From Malaya genurostris (Eukaryota; Arthropoda; Insecta; Diptera; Culicidae): a stretch of 64,000 bases of DNA. A model generated the notes under the pieces. It did no database searches. It was not told the DNA's origin and saw nothing but the letters and a program-made list of their open reading frames with translations. The DNA is taken from positions 64,456,172-64,520,171 of the forward strand of contig NC_080571.1 in assembly GCF_030247185.1 (NCBI RefSeq), in the 5' to 3' direction. Shown one piece after another: positions 52,381-64,000 of this stretch. Positions within the stretch are counted from its first letter, which is position 1; each line of letters begins with the position of its first letter. The translations under genes were made by a program, and so were the position numbers.

Positions 52381-53840
52381 TTATCTCAATATCGTTTCAC
52401 TGTTTATAACACTGGCTTGTACCGGATTTTTTGGTGTTCGGGTTGAAAGAGGTTGATGAGTGTTTTGAGCGAGACACGAAAGTGAAACTATTTTCATGAT
52501 TTTCGAAAAGCCGACTCTCGCAAAAGCGAAACATCTAACATCAACGCAAAACCAGCAGCATCTCATCATTTCTCGTAAAAAGGTGACTTTTTCGTAACCA
52601 GATCCGTGCTTAAAATGCATCCACACGAATGCAAAATTTAATTTAAATTATAGTTCCGCAAATTGCTGAGAAATTTTCGAGCCTTACCCTTTTATGCAAT
52701 CCGCACGCAGCCGAGAAGTTTTCCCCGTTATCCTGTTCGAAGACGAGCCACATTCTTGGGTGTGTCGACGAAATGCCAGTTCCCGTATAAAGGACCACCG
52801 TTGGTTCCGTTTGTGTACTCATCGCGACGGGGTTTCCGTTTGCCATGTTTCTTTATGCACATTTTTAATTAAATTACAGAACTTTACTTATTAATTTTCT
52901 TGTCGGCTCGTAATCGTGCCGAACAAAATAATGAGTAGTCGGCCGTCTGGCTTGGTGTGTACTTTAGGGATGCAGAGATTCTGCGTTTAATTTTTTTCCC
53001 TTTGAATTCTACCTCCAGTCCCGATCCCGAACTCACCTTCGAAGCAAACTTGTCGTCTCCTTCGGGTAGTCCACCGGAAACTTTCTCGTTTCCGATAGAC
53101 TAAGATGGCACCGACAACTAGCGAGCCTAGGACTTCCACAACATAATATTATAATTGGATTCATTTCGAGCGATGTATTTTTCAATTTTCACATTTCCAC
53201 TGTCTCCGTACGGGGCTGGGCTGGTGCTGGTGCTCTCAGTGCTTACCTAGCAGAGATACATCAACATTTGCAAAGTTTCCTTTCCGGTAGTTCAGCTCAG
53301 TATGCAATGGTTGCGAAAATCATCGAAAATTAAATTATAAATTGCGGCTAAAATTTCCGATGAACTTCTTGCGTTTTTCTTTTCAAACACAAGAGATGAA
53401 ATGCAAGGCAGAAAAAGAACGATTCATTTACGATGTAACGAAAATCGACCATAGTTTCCTGCAGGAAAAGTTTGTCTACCGGGATTCAGAAACGCTACAG
53501 ATGGCAGCAGTGGAAAAGAAACGACCGACAGACAGTTGGAATTTCCTCCGCCAACAGAGTTGCCGAGTTGAGAATTATTGTCAAGTAAGCTTAAAACATT
53601 TATCACTTCATCCTGGCTATCATCTCGGCAGTGGGATTTTTCACCCATTGCGAAAATTCGGTATTTGTTCAGTCGTTCCAATGGAAATCACCCAAAATCA
53701 GATCGGAAACGGAATGAAACTTTGCAAATCTCATCAATAATCATGGCCAGCGGATGGGATTTTTTTGCTGCCAGTTCAATTTCCTTTCGTTCCCTGTCCA
53801 TTCCTGTGCCGTAGAAATGTGGATCAAAAATAAAAACTTT
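52381..53840. other. Single-copy noncoding island
   Basis: GC-richer patches alternate with TAAT-rich ones (AATTTAATTTAAATTATAG near 52637, TTTTTAATTAAATTACAG near 52862). Open frames of 64-132 codons occur on both strands but carry no recognisable domain. Candidate regulatory DNA; inference. Confidence 0.35.
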
Positions 53841-54184
53841 TGCATCGTTGTCAGATTAGGTTCTAGTTTGGTTCAGGTTGTCGTTACTATCGTGAACACC
53901 GGCATTTGACTGCAGGAGTTTTTGCTTGCGTACGTTGTTCAACACGAAATAACAGAACCATATGGAATACATTTCTATTGTTGGCCTTTGGATTACATCG
54001 TCACTAGTTCAGAAAACTTTACCGTTGAGAATCAGACTTGATATTGGTCAGGTTCACCAAGGTTTATCAAAATAAAAATGCAATTTTGAATGTTTTGACT
54101 TATACTTTAATGTTAATTATAAGTTTCATCGTGTTCAACAATTTATTTCAAATATTCAACTAATTGTACGGCTCCACTTAAGAA
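53841..54184. other. Unannotated stretch
   Basis: Nothing recognised. Confidence 0.35.
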
Positions 54185-56095
54185 GAAAAAAACATGAACA
54201 TGCCTTTCTCATATTACTAATATTTTCATAAACATCACTGGAAGATTCTGTCAAGATTTTTTCTTTCAAACTTGAATAAAATCAAAAACTTTCTTTGGGT
54301 ATAAACTACCATAACTTTTCCAATTTGTAAACAGTTATGTCAAGTTAATATAGATTTATATGTGATGACCCTGTACGCTATACAAAATTGAACAAAGCAC
54401 ACTGTGTGCTAGGTGGTGGTTTTTTCTTCTTCCGTACCAGCACGTACCTCCGCACAATATCTTTTAAGAAACTGAGAGCTTTGATTTGAATTATAAATCA
54501 TGAATTGTGAAAATCGCTTTAACCGTTGCTGAGAAATCGAAGTAAGTTCCGTTTTTGGAGCTCTGGATCAACTTTTCGAGAAATTTTTAAAGAATTTCAA
54601 TACCTTTCATTTGCATCGTAGTTTGTAAAAATCGAAAAATGAAAATGAAATTTCCGAGAAAATTTAGTGCGCATTTTCTCATAGATTTGCACATATTGCC
54701 TTTTAATTCCAGAACTGGAACTCGGATAAAGATAAAATTCAATAGCGAACTATTTGACCATAAGACTTTTCCTTTGAATCTAAGTTTGTGAAAATCCGAT
54801 ACGACATATCTGAGATCGAGTGACATTATTTGTCACAAACACACATATGCAAAAAAAAACAGATATGTTGTGATCTCGACGAACTCAGTCGAATGGTATA
54901 TGACACTCTGCCCTCCGGCAAAAATGAATTCCTATAATAAAAAGGTACTCCTGACATTTTCATAAGTTCTATAAATAAATTGCTGTCAATCCCATTTCGG
55001 CAAATAACTGTTCTCTGTTTTACCCCAAATCTTTTTCTTCCATAATTTAGAAAAAAAACCTTTTTTAATCCACCTAGTGGTTAATCTTGAATAAAATAAG
55101 AAACTTTCTTTGGGTATAAACTAACATAACCTTATAAATTTGTAAACAGTTAAGTCAAGTTAACAGGCCCGTGCGCAGGGAGGGCGGGTATGGGGGTTTC
55201 ACCCCATGAAAGTATGATGAAATTCAATAGTAACCTATGGGACTACGAGATTTTTTATTTTATGAGTGACATTATTTGACACGTGTACTTTTATAGAAAA
55301 GCATCGTTAACATGATCTTTTAATAACACTAACAAGTAGATACAAATTGAATAAAAGAATTAGACATTTACATTTTTTTCACCTGAAAAATATAAATTTT
55401 ATACGCTATATGAAATTGAACAAAGCACGCTGCGAACGGAGCAAAGCCGCACGTACCGACGTACCTTTAATTTCGGAGCCGGAAGTCGGATCTTGATGAA
55501 ATTGCACAGTATATTTAAAGACAATGAGAGCTTTAATTTGAATCATGATTCGTGAAAATCGGTTAAACCGTTGCTGAGAAATCGAAGTGAGTTCGGTTTT
55601 CGGAGATTTTTTTCACTATTATCGGTGCTTTCTGAAGCGGAAACCGAGGACTAGTAGTCCCAAAGTAGTTCTATATATTCACAAACTAACAAGATCTACC
55701 AACTAGATGAATTTAGTAGAAAGTTTTATGAAAATGTGCACCTCGTTTTGCTATCGCTTGTGAAAAAATCCTCATGAAATTTAAAATTTTCACTAATCGC
55801 ACTGTAAAACCGGAACCGGAAGTCGGAATTCTAAGATCTTTTATTTGTTTCTTAGTTTGTGGGAATCGCTTGAGAAATTTCCGAGAAAATTGAGTGCACA
55901 TTTTTCCATAAATTGGCACATAATTGTAATTCCGGAACCGGAAGTCGGATCCAAATGAAATTCAAGAAAATTGTATGATGCCATACGACCTTTCATTTGA
56001 ATCTATGTTAGTAAAAATCGGTTGCGCCATCTCTGAGAAAATGTAGTGTGACATTATTTGTCACATACAAACATACCAACACACACACACACACT
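54185..56095 (-). repeat. Cluster of reverse-orientation family-D pieces
   Basis: At least three overlapping or nested D fragments. Markers are GATTCTGTCAAGATTTTTTC (54247), GGTTTTTTCTTCTTCCGTAC (54419), CTCAGTCGAATGGTATATGA (54885), a D terminus AATCCACCTAGTGGTTAAT (55068), a second interior at 55440-55700, and ATTCCGGAACCGGAAGTCGG (55929). It ends in a short AC run near 56080. 55163-55215 holds a GC-rich phrase similar to the MITE end at 32796. Confidence 0.75.
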
Positions 56096-58850
56096 GCTGA
56101 ACTTGAATCGACGGAGCTCTGCCGCGCGACTCCGTGCGATCTGTCAAATTTCGCATCGCTTAGCTTCGCTTCGTGTCGCTTTCTATCTGACTTCACCCTT
56201 AGACGATGGGAAGTAACATTTAGCGTTCGAATTATGGCGAGTGGCATTTTCGCCACGATCTCCCCTATAGAAAAAATAAAATTAAACCTGCATCTGTCTC
56301 GATGTCAAATTCATATAAATCAGCTCAATGATATGATTCATGCTTTTGGTCGTAAATCTAAGTTAGTAGTGATGCTCCTTTTATGTTCATCAAACGAGAC
56401 GAAAATTAACATAATTTTTTCTAAGTGTGTAGCTATCACCATAATTGTTCTCACAGGTCATGTATTTTTGACGTCGGCATCAAAGAGAATTAAGACTCGG
56501 CCATTCGATGAACCCAAAACCTACTCAGACAATATAATTCGAACTTATTCCGCGTGTTGCATTCCTATCGGACAGATTCCTGCTTGGCTATATAAACTCT
56601 AAACTTAGCATCAATACAGCTTGTTTAGTGCAAGGCGATTTCGGATCGATTGGCGTCACCAGGTGGATACTTGATGACGCATTTGAATAAATATAACGAT
56701 ATTGTTCGAATTTTGTTTGCAATTGAAGAAGGAATGATTCCCCAAAGATGATTCGTCGTTATGGGTAATTTTAGTTTTGTTCATAGTTCTAAAAAGTCTC
56801 TCCACAAGAATGGAATGCGGTTAAAAAAATAAAAAAAAACTTCTAGTGTCAGACTTAAACTTCAGTGACAAAGTCAGTAGAAATAGTTCGAACTAACAGT
56901 GCGGAAAGTGAATAAAAAATTCCTGGTTTGATACATTGTAAATGTATTTATCTGGTTTCAGAATTCATTTTTTAGGTTCAAACATTTTAGCCCGATTTTG
57001 GCAATGTGGTCAAATAAATACCGAAACAATCCATAATCAGTACACCACCATACTGCCTGCGGGTCATTATCGGGTCCGTAACACCGATGTGCTGTAGCAC
57101 GTAAAACTTCGCTTACCGTGGCTCGCACCTGTCAGTCAACTTTCATCTTGTATGATTTCATTCAAAATTGAATAGGCCTTTGGTACATCCACAGTTTCGC
57201 TTCCGTTTCGTCGCCATGTGGCGTCGCCTGTGGCTGGACCGGTAAATGAACAACCAACCCTGGCCTCAAAGCGTGCCGTTCGAGCCGGTGAATCACCCAA
57301 CGTACGCTGACCACGCCGAAGGCACGGGAGATCAGTGTTTATTGCGATTTTACACAATAAATAAATGCGGATGTGTAAATTGCTCATTTTAATTAAATAT
57401 TTTCACCAAACACGTTCTCCGTCGAGCACAACACGTTCACGGGATTCACTGCACTCAATTCCGGGGTTGAATTCCACAGAATAAACGGCGTTCGTAATGG
57501 TGCCAAACACCGAGTCAGAAACGTTAATTATTTATTTATGCTTGCATCTTTGCAAGTCCGTATAGGTAAAGCTCGTAAATATTCCAAGTTCATGTAAAAA
57601 CTACCGCCCGAAAGGTAGCTGTGCAATGTAGTAAAAATAATAATCTACTTTCCCAAGTGGCACGTTGTATAAGCATAGCGTAACATTATGGGCAAATAAT
57701 GACATCTGTACCCTACTTCGATTATCTTGCTTGCAAGCTCTTATTCACTTCGCACTTAGATGGAGCAGAGAACTTTCATGCAGGCAGCTTGTGTACAATA
57801 ACTTCAATACAATTTCATGTGCATGCAAGCGAGTTACCGGAGACTGACCTATTTTAGATCATAGTTCCGAGTACGATTTGAACAATCATATTTACTCTCA
57901 TTTTCATTTTACTACGTTCAGCAGGAGGAACATATCGTCCAAGGCTGAGTATAATGGTATATAAGTATGTATATAGTGAACGCTTGTCAGCTGTTGGGGG
58001 TTGGCAGCATGAAATTATTTTTTCGATTGTTTTGAATTTCATGCTAGCAAGATATGCAGTGATTTCCAAACTCATCCTACAACTGCAACAGTGGAGCGAA
58101 ATGGGAACCGTGTTGGGAATGACTGGTCTAGAACGTTGCGTATAGTGCTGATACGGAAGAACAACAAATCTTGAGACAAACAAGATACTCTAGCTACCGA
58201 TGCACGAGTTAACGATAGAATAGCTAAAAATCTCAAATGTTATTAGTTGTTTATCATTTAACACTTGTTAAACTAAAACATCAGCGTGGAGATCGGGGAG
58301 CAAAATGAGAATCTTGCAGAGCATCTGACCGGCGTACTGGATGTGATTGATCCGACCTGCGGTTTCAAAAATTGGATTAGGTGACCTCAAAAAGAAAAAG
58401 ACGACCGAATGGAATATTTTTTCTTTTCGATCCGAATTCAAACACAATTTTTAGCGGGCGATGTTCCTTAAACTGTGCATGAACAGTATATTACCACACT
58501 AGCACGACTCGCGTTTTAACTGTATTGAAATGGCAGTGAAAAATGCGTGTTCTACAAAATCTTAGGTTCATTTCCGTTTTCTTTAATTTCTCTATGTTTA
58601 ACATTTCTTTTAACCTTTTTTTTATAAATATAAAAAATAGGTATAGAGTTCGCTCAAACTTTCTGAAAATTCTCCGAGGCCCGGTGTCAGCCGATATTTC
58701 TACTGACCGTTGTGAAGCAAGTGTACACCCAGAGAGTTTGTGACTGTTATCGACTACCAAATGCAAATATCCGCGAAGCAATTAAATCCTTTTAAAATTG
58801 TTGAACTTCTTACCGTTGGTAATCAACGTACTCGACAAAAACAAATTGAC
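56096..58850. other. Intergenic region with a GC-richer island
   Basis: No gene recognised. The 184-codon frame at 56048-56602 begins inside a D repeat and has no known domain. TATATAAA occurs near 56589, with no downstream ORF. 57040-57520 is GC-richer and holds a TAAT-rich 24-mer (57385-57408) shared with 41015-41038. Confidence 0.35.
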
Positions 58851-58857
58851 AAAATTT

Positions 58858-58940
58858 CCCTTGAAAAAGGCCATCAAGAACGGCCGAAACGTCGGGCAAT
58901 TTAGGAATTAAATCGTTTGCCTAGTGATTTGGGACCTAGA
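58858..58940 (+). repeat. Possible Penelope-like element terminal motif
   Basis: GGCC (58869-58872), a 9-base loop, GGCC (58882-58885), then GAAACGTC. Stem-GAAAC-GTC is the arrangement at hammerhead ribozyme motifs carried in Penelope-like element terminal repeats, but the CTGATGA half is degenerate here. No GIY-YIG or reverse transcriptase text was found nearby. Confidence 0.3.
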
Positions 58941-59064
58941 AAGCCGTCAATACTTATATAAAATCATCTTCCAGTCGTTACAACCATCATAAATAATGGC
59001 AACATTTTCAAGTTGAAAGTAATTCCATAATTATATTGATTTAAATGACTTATAGTAATAAATG

Positions 59065-59760
59065 CTGGGAGAACATAACTCCCATATACCATTCGACTCA
59101 GTTCGTCGAGATCAGCAAATGCGTGTGTGATAAATATTTTCACTCAATTTTCTCGGAGATGGCTAAACCGTTTTCTACAAACTCAGATTCATATGAAAAG
59201 AAGTATACTCTCAAACAAGGTTCCTGAATTACTTTTGGATTACCAAATAAATTTATTTCAGTTTAAACGGTATTCAGTTTTCGATTAGAAAGGTACCCTA
59301 AAATTTAAAACGCACTACAATTTCTCAAAGATGTCTACACACTCCTCAGGTGAATTTATCTGATTTCGGCTACACCGATTTTCGAATTTCGGTTCCAGTA
59401 TCGTATCGTTTCTCAAAGCTCAATCATTTTCTCAAAAAGACAAAATCGAACTTCAAAAACAAAAAATCAAATTAAAGGACTTATGGTCCCATGCAGAATT
59501 GATGAATTTTATCCGATTCTGGAATTACAGGATGATGAGTTTTTAAAATTCATACCGATATAGAAGATGTAAATTGTTTGAAGTATTATTTTTGGCCATA
59601 CGAATCATTTTGGGTTATGCTAGTTCCTGAATACCGGCTCTGGAAGAATCATAAATAGTGTCGAAAAACTCTAAAGTGGAAATTAATATCCATGCAAAAA
59701 ACACATGCGGATTAATAAAAAAGGTATCATCTCCAAGCTAGGTGGATTAATCACGTTTTT
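59065..59760 (+). repeat. Family-D copy, diverged
   Basis: ATATACCATTCGACTCAGTT, TTTTCTCGGAGATGGCTAAA, ATTAAAGGACTTATGGTCCC and the terminal GGTATCATCTCCAAGC with TAGGTGGATTAA. Lacks the tip and most of the microsatellite. Confidence 0.75.
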
Positions 59761-60200
59761 ACCAAATAAATCTTACAACAGAGGAAGGTTTGGTTAGCAA
59801 GCTCCGTTCACAATTCCACGGATCAGATTGCAAAATTTATAGCCGCTGTATCTTCTTTGAATTTATGTAATCGAGAATCTAATTTATTGAAAAATTCTTT
59901 GTAGGAGAAGAGAAGTAATTAAAAAACAACCGATTTTAAGCAAAATGTACAAACTTACAAGCTCACTTACCAACAATTAACGCGAGATCCGTGTCTTGTA
60001 TACAATGAGTTTCTGGTACTCAGGGAAATACGGAATTGCATTGAAGAAGACTTCTCTATGTAGACAACAAACATTTGTTGTTTCCTATGGCAACCGAAGA
60101 AAATCTTCACGGAAAATAGAAACTACCTATTATTTAATTTCTTCTTACTAAATTTTGAGTACTTTTGAAGATTTTCTTCCATTCGCTCCTTCCATTGTTG
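59761..60200. other. Unannotated stretch
   Basis: Nothing recognised before the retrotransposon remnant. Confidence 0.35.
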
Positions 60201-60303
60201 TCAAATTACAAAGAGCAAAACCAACCAACAGTGAGGGCACAGATAACGAAAATACAGGCTCGAACAAAATTTTTCAAAATCCAAGTCAATGTAAATATAA
60301 AAT

Positions 60304-62218
60304 TTGCTATACATTGGAAAACTGACTGGTTTGATGGCGAATGTCAGCAGTTGGTCGAAGAGAAGAATGCAGCAAGGGCGAGGATGCTGCAACACCGCCC
60401 TAGAGCGAACGAGGAACGATACAGACTGGCACGGAACAGACAGAACAAGGTTTTCCGGGGGAAAAAGCACCAACAGGAAGACTACGATCGCGAAGCGATG
60501 GAACAGCTGTACCTCGCAAATGATACACGGAAATTCTATGAGAAGGTGAACCGCTCACGTAGAGGCTTCACGCCACAGGCCGAAATGTGCAGAGATACCA
60601 GTGGTAACCTTCTCACGAACGAACGTGAGGTGATCGACAGGTGGAAGCAGTACTATGACGAGCATCTGAATGACGAAGCACAAGATACAGAGAACGACAC
60701 AGGAATCAATCTGGGTGCACGCTCAGCCGACGACAGATTCCCAGCATCTGATCTGTCGGAGGTAAGTGAGAAGATCGGCAAGCCGCGACAAATGGCCAGT
60801 TACCAGGCGAGCTGCTCAAACATGGAGGAGAGGCAATGGCTAGAGCGCTGCACTGGATGATTTCTAAGATTTGGGAGGACGAGATTCTACCGCAGGAATG
60901 GATGGATGGAGTGGTATGGCCCGTCTACAAAAAGGGCGATAAGCTAAATTGTTGCAATTACCGCGCAATCACGTTGCTCAACGCCGCCTACAAGGTACTC
61001 TCTCAACTCCTTTGTCGTCGTCTATCACCAATAGCTAAGGAATTCGTAGGGCCGTACCAAGCGGGATTTACTGGAGCCCGCGCCACTACGGATCACATAT
61101 TCGCGATAAGACAAGTACTCCAGAAGTGTCGTGAATACAACGTACCCACGCATCACCTATTCATTGACTTCAAAGCGGCATACGACACAATCGATCGAGA
61201 ACAGCTATGGCAGATAATGCACGAATACGGTTTCCCGGATAAACTGACGCGATTGGACAAAGCAACGTTGGATAGAGTGATGTGCTACGTCCGAGTATCT
61301 GGGACGCTCTCGAGTCCCTTCGAATCTCGGAGAGGGCTACGTCAAGGTGATGGACTTTCTTGTATCTTGTTCAATATTGCCCTGGAAGGTGTGATTCGAA
61401 GAGCGAGGATCGACACGAGTGGCACGATCTTCCGAAAGTCCGTACAACTTTTTGACTTCGCTGACGATATTGATGTTGTGACACGTAACCTTGAGAAGAT
61501 GACGGAAACCTACATCGGACTTAAAGCTGAAGCTAGGCGTATCGGACTGGCCATAAATGCGTCAAAAACAAAATACATGAGAGGAAGAGGCTCTAGAGAA
61601 GAAACACTACGCCTCCCACCACGAATATTGATAGACGGTGACGATATCGAGGTGGTTGATGAGTTTGTGTATTTGGGCTCACTGGTGACCGCCGAAAAAG
61701 ACACCAGCAGAAAAATTCATAGACGTATTTTGGCAGGGAATCGTGCGTACTTTGGACTCAGAAAAACCCTCCGATAGAGAAAAGTACGCCACCGCACGAA
61801 ATTGACCATCTACAAAACGCTCTTTAGACCGGATGTTCTCTATGGCCACGAAACCTGGACTATGTTGGCAGAGGACCAACGCGCCCTCAGTGTTTTCGAA
61901 AGAATGGTATTGAGGACCATCTATGGTGGAGTGCAGATGGAAGGCGGAACGTGGAGACGTCGTATGGATCATGAATTGCAACAGCTGCTAGGAGAACCAC
62001 CCATCGTGCGGACAGCTAAAATCGAACGTCTACGATGGGCTCGGCATGTCATAAGGATGTCGGACGACAGCCCAGTGAAAATGGTTCTTGAATCTTATCC
62101 GACTGGTACAAGAAGAAGAGGAGCGCAGCGAGCAAGGTGGATTGATCAAGTGAAGGGTGATCTCAGAAGCACCCGTGCCTTGAGTGGCTGGCGACGAGCA
62201 GCCATGGACCGAGTTTAG
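60304..62218 (+). pseudogene. Non-LTR retrotransposon ORF2: linker, reverse transcriptase and C-terminus
   Basis: Reverse transcriptase part of a non-LTR retrotransposon, lacking its endonuclease end. 60330-60780 reads the linker (WFDGECQQLVEEKNAARARM, YDREAMEQLYLANDTRKFYE). A small deletion with frameshift near 60780-60830 breaks the join. From about 60836 a single frame of 461 codons runs to TAG/TAA at 62218: WPVYKKGDKLNCCNYRAITL, YQAGFTGARATTDHIFAIRQ, FIDFKAAYDTIDR (first catalytic Asp), GLRQGDGLSC, FDFADDIDVVTRN (catalytic Asp pair, FADD in place of YADD), then TLFRPDVLYGHETW and LRWARHVIRM. The only stop within it is TAG at 61775-61777, after LRKTLR. Relatives: 2455-3890. Clade not assigned. 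Confidence 0.92.
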
Positions 62219-62757
62219 GTAAGTGGAAACACTTCTGCCACCTACTCGACTATTCGCCGAGAGCTTTCAAAACGTTCCACTTCGTTCCGTAACGATAACA
62301 AAATCCTCCTGCCTGTTATAGAAATATTTCAACTACAACAATTTTAACACTTATCACACGATTAAATTTAAGTATTAAAGGCAATTTTTTTCCGTGTCGC
62401 ATAAATCACACGAGAATTCGATCGGAATAAAACAAAAATAAACTTGTCATTTTAACCAGCTAAACAAAATCTAGTGTGAAGTGAATGCTAAACCCAAAAT
62501 TGTGTGTCATGTGAAAGTGGCACCTCGTGTCAGCCGTGGTGACGCCATGCAGATTGAGCAGATTTTGCACGCAGTTCATATGTGAGCCTGTATATCTGTT
62601 TTCTGTGGTGAGAATTTCGTTCAATAAGCTAAAATTAAGTAAACCGTATCAACATGAAATTCTGTCAATACGACTCAAATGTAGAGTAAATATAACTTAC
62701 CATTAAGTAGATATTACTCATCTTTAAGTATTTTTTGCACTTGCCTTACGAAAACTA
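62219..62757. other. Unannotated stretch downstream of the retrotransposon
   Basis: May contain its 3' UTR, but no poly(A) or tail repeat marks an end. Confidence 0.35.
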
Positions 62758-62765
62758 CCTAGAGC

Positions 62766-63412
62766 CAGAGATGTCCATCTCCTCTGTGTGACGAAGATCA
62801 AGAAAAATTTCTCCCCTCGCACTGACAACTTCGACGAGAGCTCTTCTCTTTCACACATATACATCACTGTTGTATAAAGTGTGCACGCATCATGAGTGCG
62901 TTTGTTTATTTCCTTTTACCTCCTCCACTGAATCGCACCAAAGTGCTAGAGCATTAGCTAATAAATTCTCTGAGGTGGATGCAGATACTTTCACAGACGG
63001 GTACACGCCGGTGAGCACTCTGGTGTATGATTTGTGTAGAAGAAGCGTGGGCACGCAAAATCAGCAAAATAAAACAATTTATCGTTAAATTTTCGGTTTT
63101 CATTACAAATTTTTCATAGGAAGGCCAGATCTACTCTCTATTAATTGAAGTTCACAGAAGTGTTCGTTCACCATCACGCGCCAGTGATCACTTGGGTGTA
63201 TTTAGGCGAGAGCACGTGAGAGCGATTCGTGCGAAGAGAATGTTATTCTCTCGCACCAGCTTCTTTCAACACAAGCACGCACTCAAAGTCTGTCTGTCTG
63301 GACACTGTGAAGAAGTGCGCTTTCCTCTTTGCGTGAAGCGGAGCAAATGTATCCGCAGTGTATAATTGAAACCTACGCCCTGGTGTATCACTCTAGTGAT
63401 ATGCCATCTCTG
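62766..63412. mobile_element. hAT-like MITE, 647 bp, perfect 8-bp TSD
   Basis: Left end CAGAGATGTCCATCTC, right end the inverse of CAGAGATGGCATATCAC. CCTAGAGC is duplicated at 62758-62765 and 63413-63420. The interior has paired segments (CACGCATCATGAGTG, GGTGAGCACTCTGGTGTAT against ACACTCAAAG-type text and TGGTGTATCACTC) but no transposase. Confidence 0.9.
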
Positions 63413-63420
63413 CCTAGAGC

Positions 63421-63879
63421 CACTTTTCCTAAAATTAGATTAGAACGTACTAAAAATTAGGTTGTTTTGCGGTTCCGTGTTAACATAAGCAACAACTTGA
63501 CATTTGTATTGTCAATACGGCGATGGGACCTCAGCAGCGCTGCCAGTTTAACATCATTGTTGCCAGTTTAACGGAGGACCGTGATGTACATCAAAAACAG
63601 ATCGTCAGTGTCTAGTCTATATATTTGTTTATGGTGCCGCTGCGATGAAATGCATTTTTACTGGAAGAATATTGTGGTAATCATTCAAACATAACGAATA
63701 AAGCAAAAATGTACTCAAATTACCTAACCATGACAATGAGCTCAAACCAATAAAGCATACCTGGAACTTCTCTTCTGAGGATTTTAAGTCTATCTTGAAA
63801 GTTCGATCAAAAGGGTATTCTTTCTTAATTAAACATGGGAAAATAACTTTATCCATCGTTTAAAAATGCCAATATTTTT
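63421..63879. other. Unannotated stretch
   Basis: AT-rich, no gene. Confidence 0.35.
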
Positions 63880-64000
63880 GGAACTGAATTGCGAACCTGA
63901 AGTCTGGACCTGAATTCCGGACCTAAATGCTTGACTTGAATTCCGGACCTGCAATATGAACCTGGATTCATTACTAGGATTCTGGATCAGGATTTAGAAA
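63880..64000. repeat. Start of a second array of the maltase-intron type
   Basis: Units of ~11-24 bp such as GACCTGAATTCCGGACCT and CTTGAATTCCGGACCTG run to the window end. On the other strand these read AGGTCCGGAATTCAGGTC, the same style of phrase as the array at 8680-11640. Cut by the window edge. Confidence 0.65.

Noticed and set aside
56048..56602. 184-codon open frame
   Set aside because: Begins in a family-D repeat and AC run, has low-complexity His/Thr start, no recognisable domain.

Overview
This window looks like a piece of a dipteran, most likely mosquito (Culicidae), nuclear genome. The evidence is one complete intron-containing GH13 maltase gene, two subfamilies of DD37E mariner-like transposases (a group first recognised in mosquitoes), several non-LTR retrotransposon remnants, tRNA-derived SINEs, and a highly repeated element with the (GT)n-containing layout common in culicid DNA. 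The genus cannot be fixed from sequence alone. There is no bacterial-type operon, CRISPR array or viral genome.

The only intact host gene is a five-exon maltase/alpha-glucosidase on the + strand. Its coding span is 5822-14328, it encodes 606 residues, all GH13 catalytic residues are present, and it has a plausible TATA plus TCAGT core promoter at 5715-5751. Three introns are 57-59 bp. Intron 3 is 6.5 kb and holds an 8-bp-TSD hAT-like element, SINE pieces and a ~3 kb higher-order tandem array.

The rest is mostly a transposon graveyard in which insertion order can be read from target-site duplications (TSDs). 1-5.3 kb: a DD37E transposase remnant, an RNase H fragment split by a hAT MITE, a reverse transcriptase fragment split by an inverted-repeat element, and an ORF1-only retroposon inside a family-D repeat. 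15-25 kb: an (AT)68 run, a Tc1-like remnant, a DD37E element with both inverted repeats, an EN-type retroelement remnant, a foldback element built of TTTCGCCGAAA units, and a second DD37E remnant. 26-36 kb: an (ATT)n run, a SINE with TSD, two inverted copies of repeat family E, and a three-level nest (hAT-like, piggyBac-like, hAT MITE). 36-51 kb: a Tc3-like transposase remnant, a tandem pair of D elements, a SINE split by a hAT MITE, a 49-bp-arm inverted repeat, a full-length D element and two more DD37E copies. 54-64 kb: a D cluster, a possible Penelope-like terminal motif, a nearly intact reverse transcriptase ORF, and a hAT MITE with perfect TSD.

Between these lie stretches of single-copy-looking, GC-richer noncoding DNA (about 22.5-23.8, 29.8-31.5, 40.5-42.3, 46.2-47.1, 52.4-53.8 and 57.0-57.5 kb). 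No convincing genes appear in them; they could be regulatory DNA of a neighbouring locus, but that is inference. No new multi-gene system was found. The most notable items are the nested-element stratigraphy, the ORF1-only retroposon, the foldback element, the intronic higher-order array and the Helentron-like features of family D.
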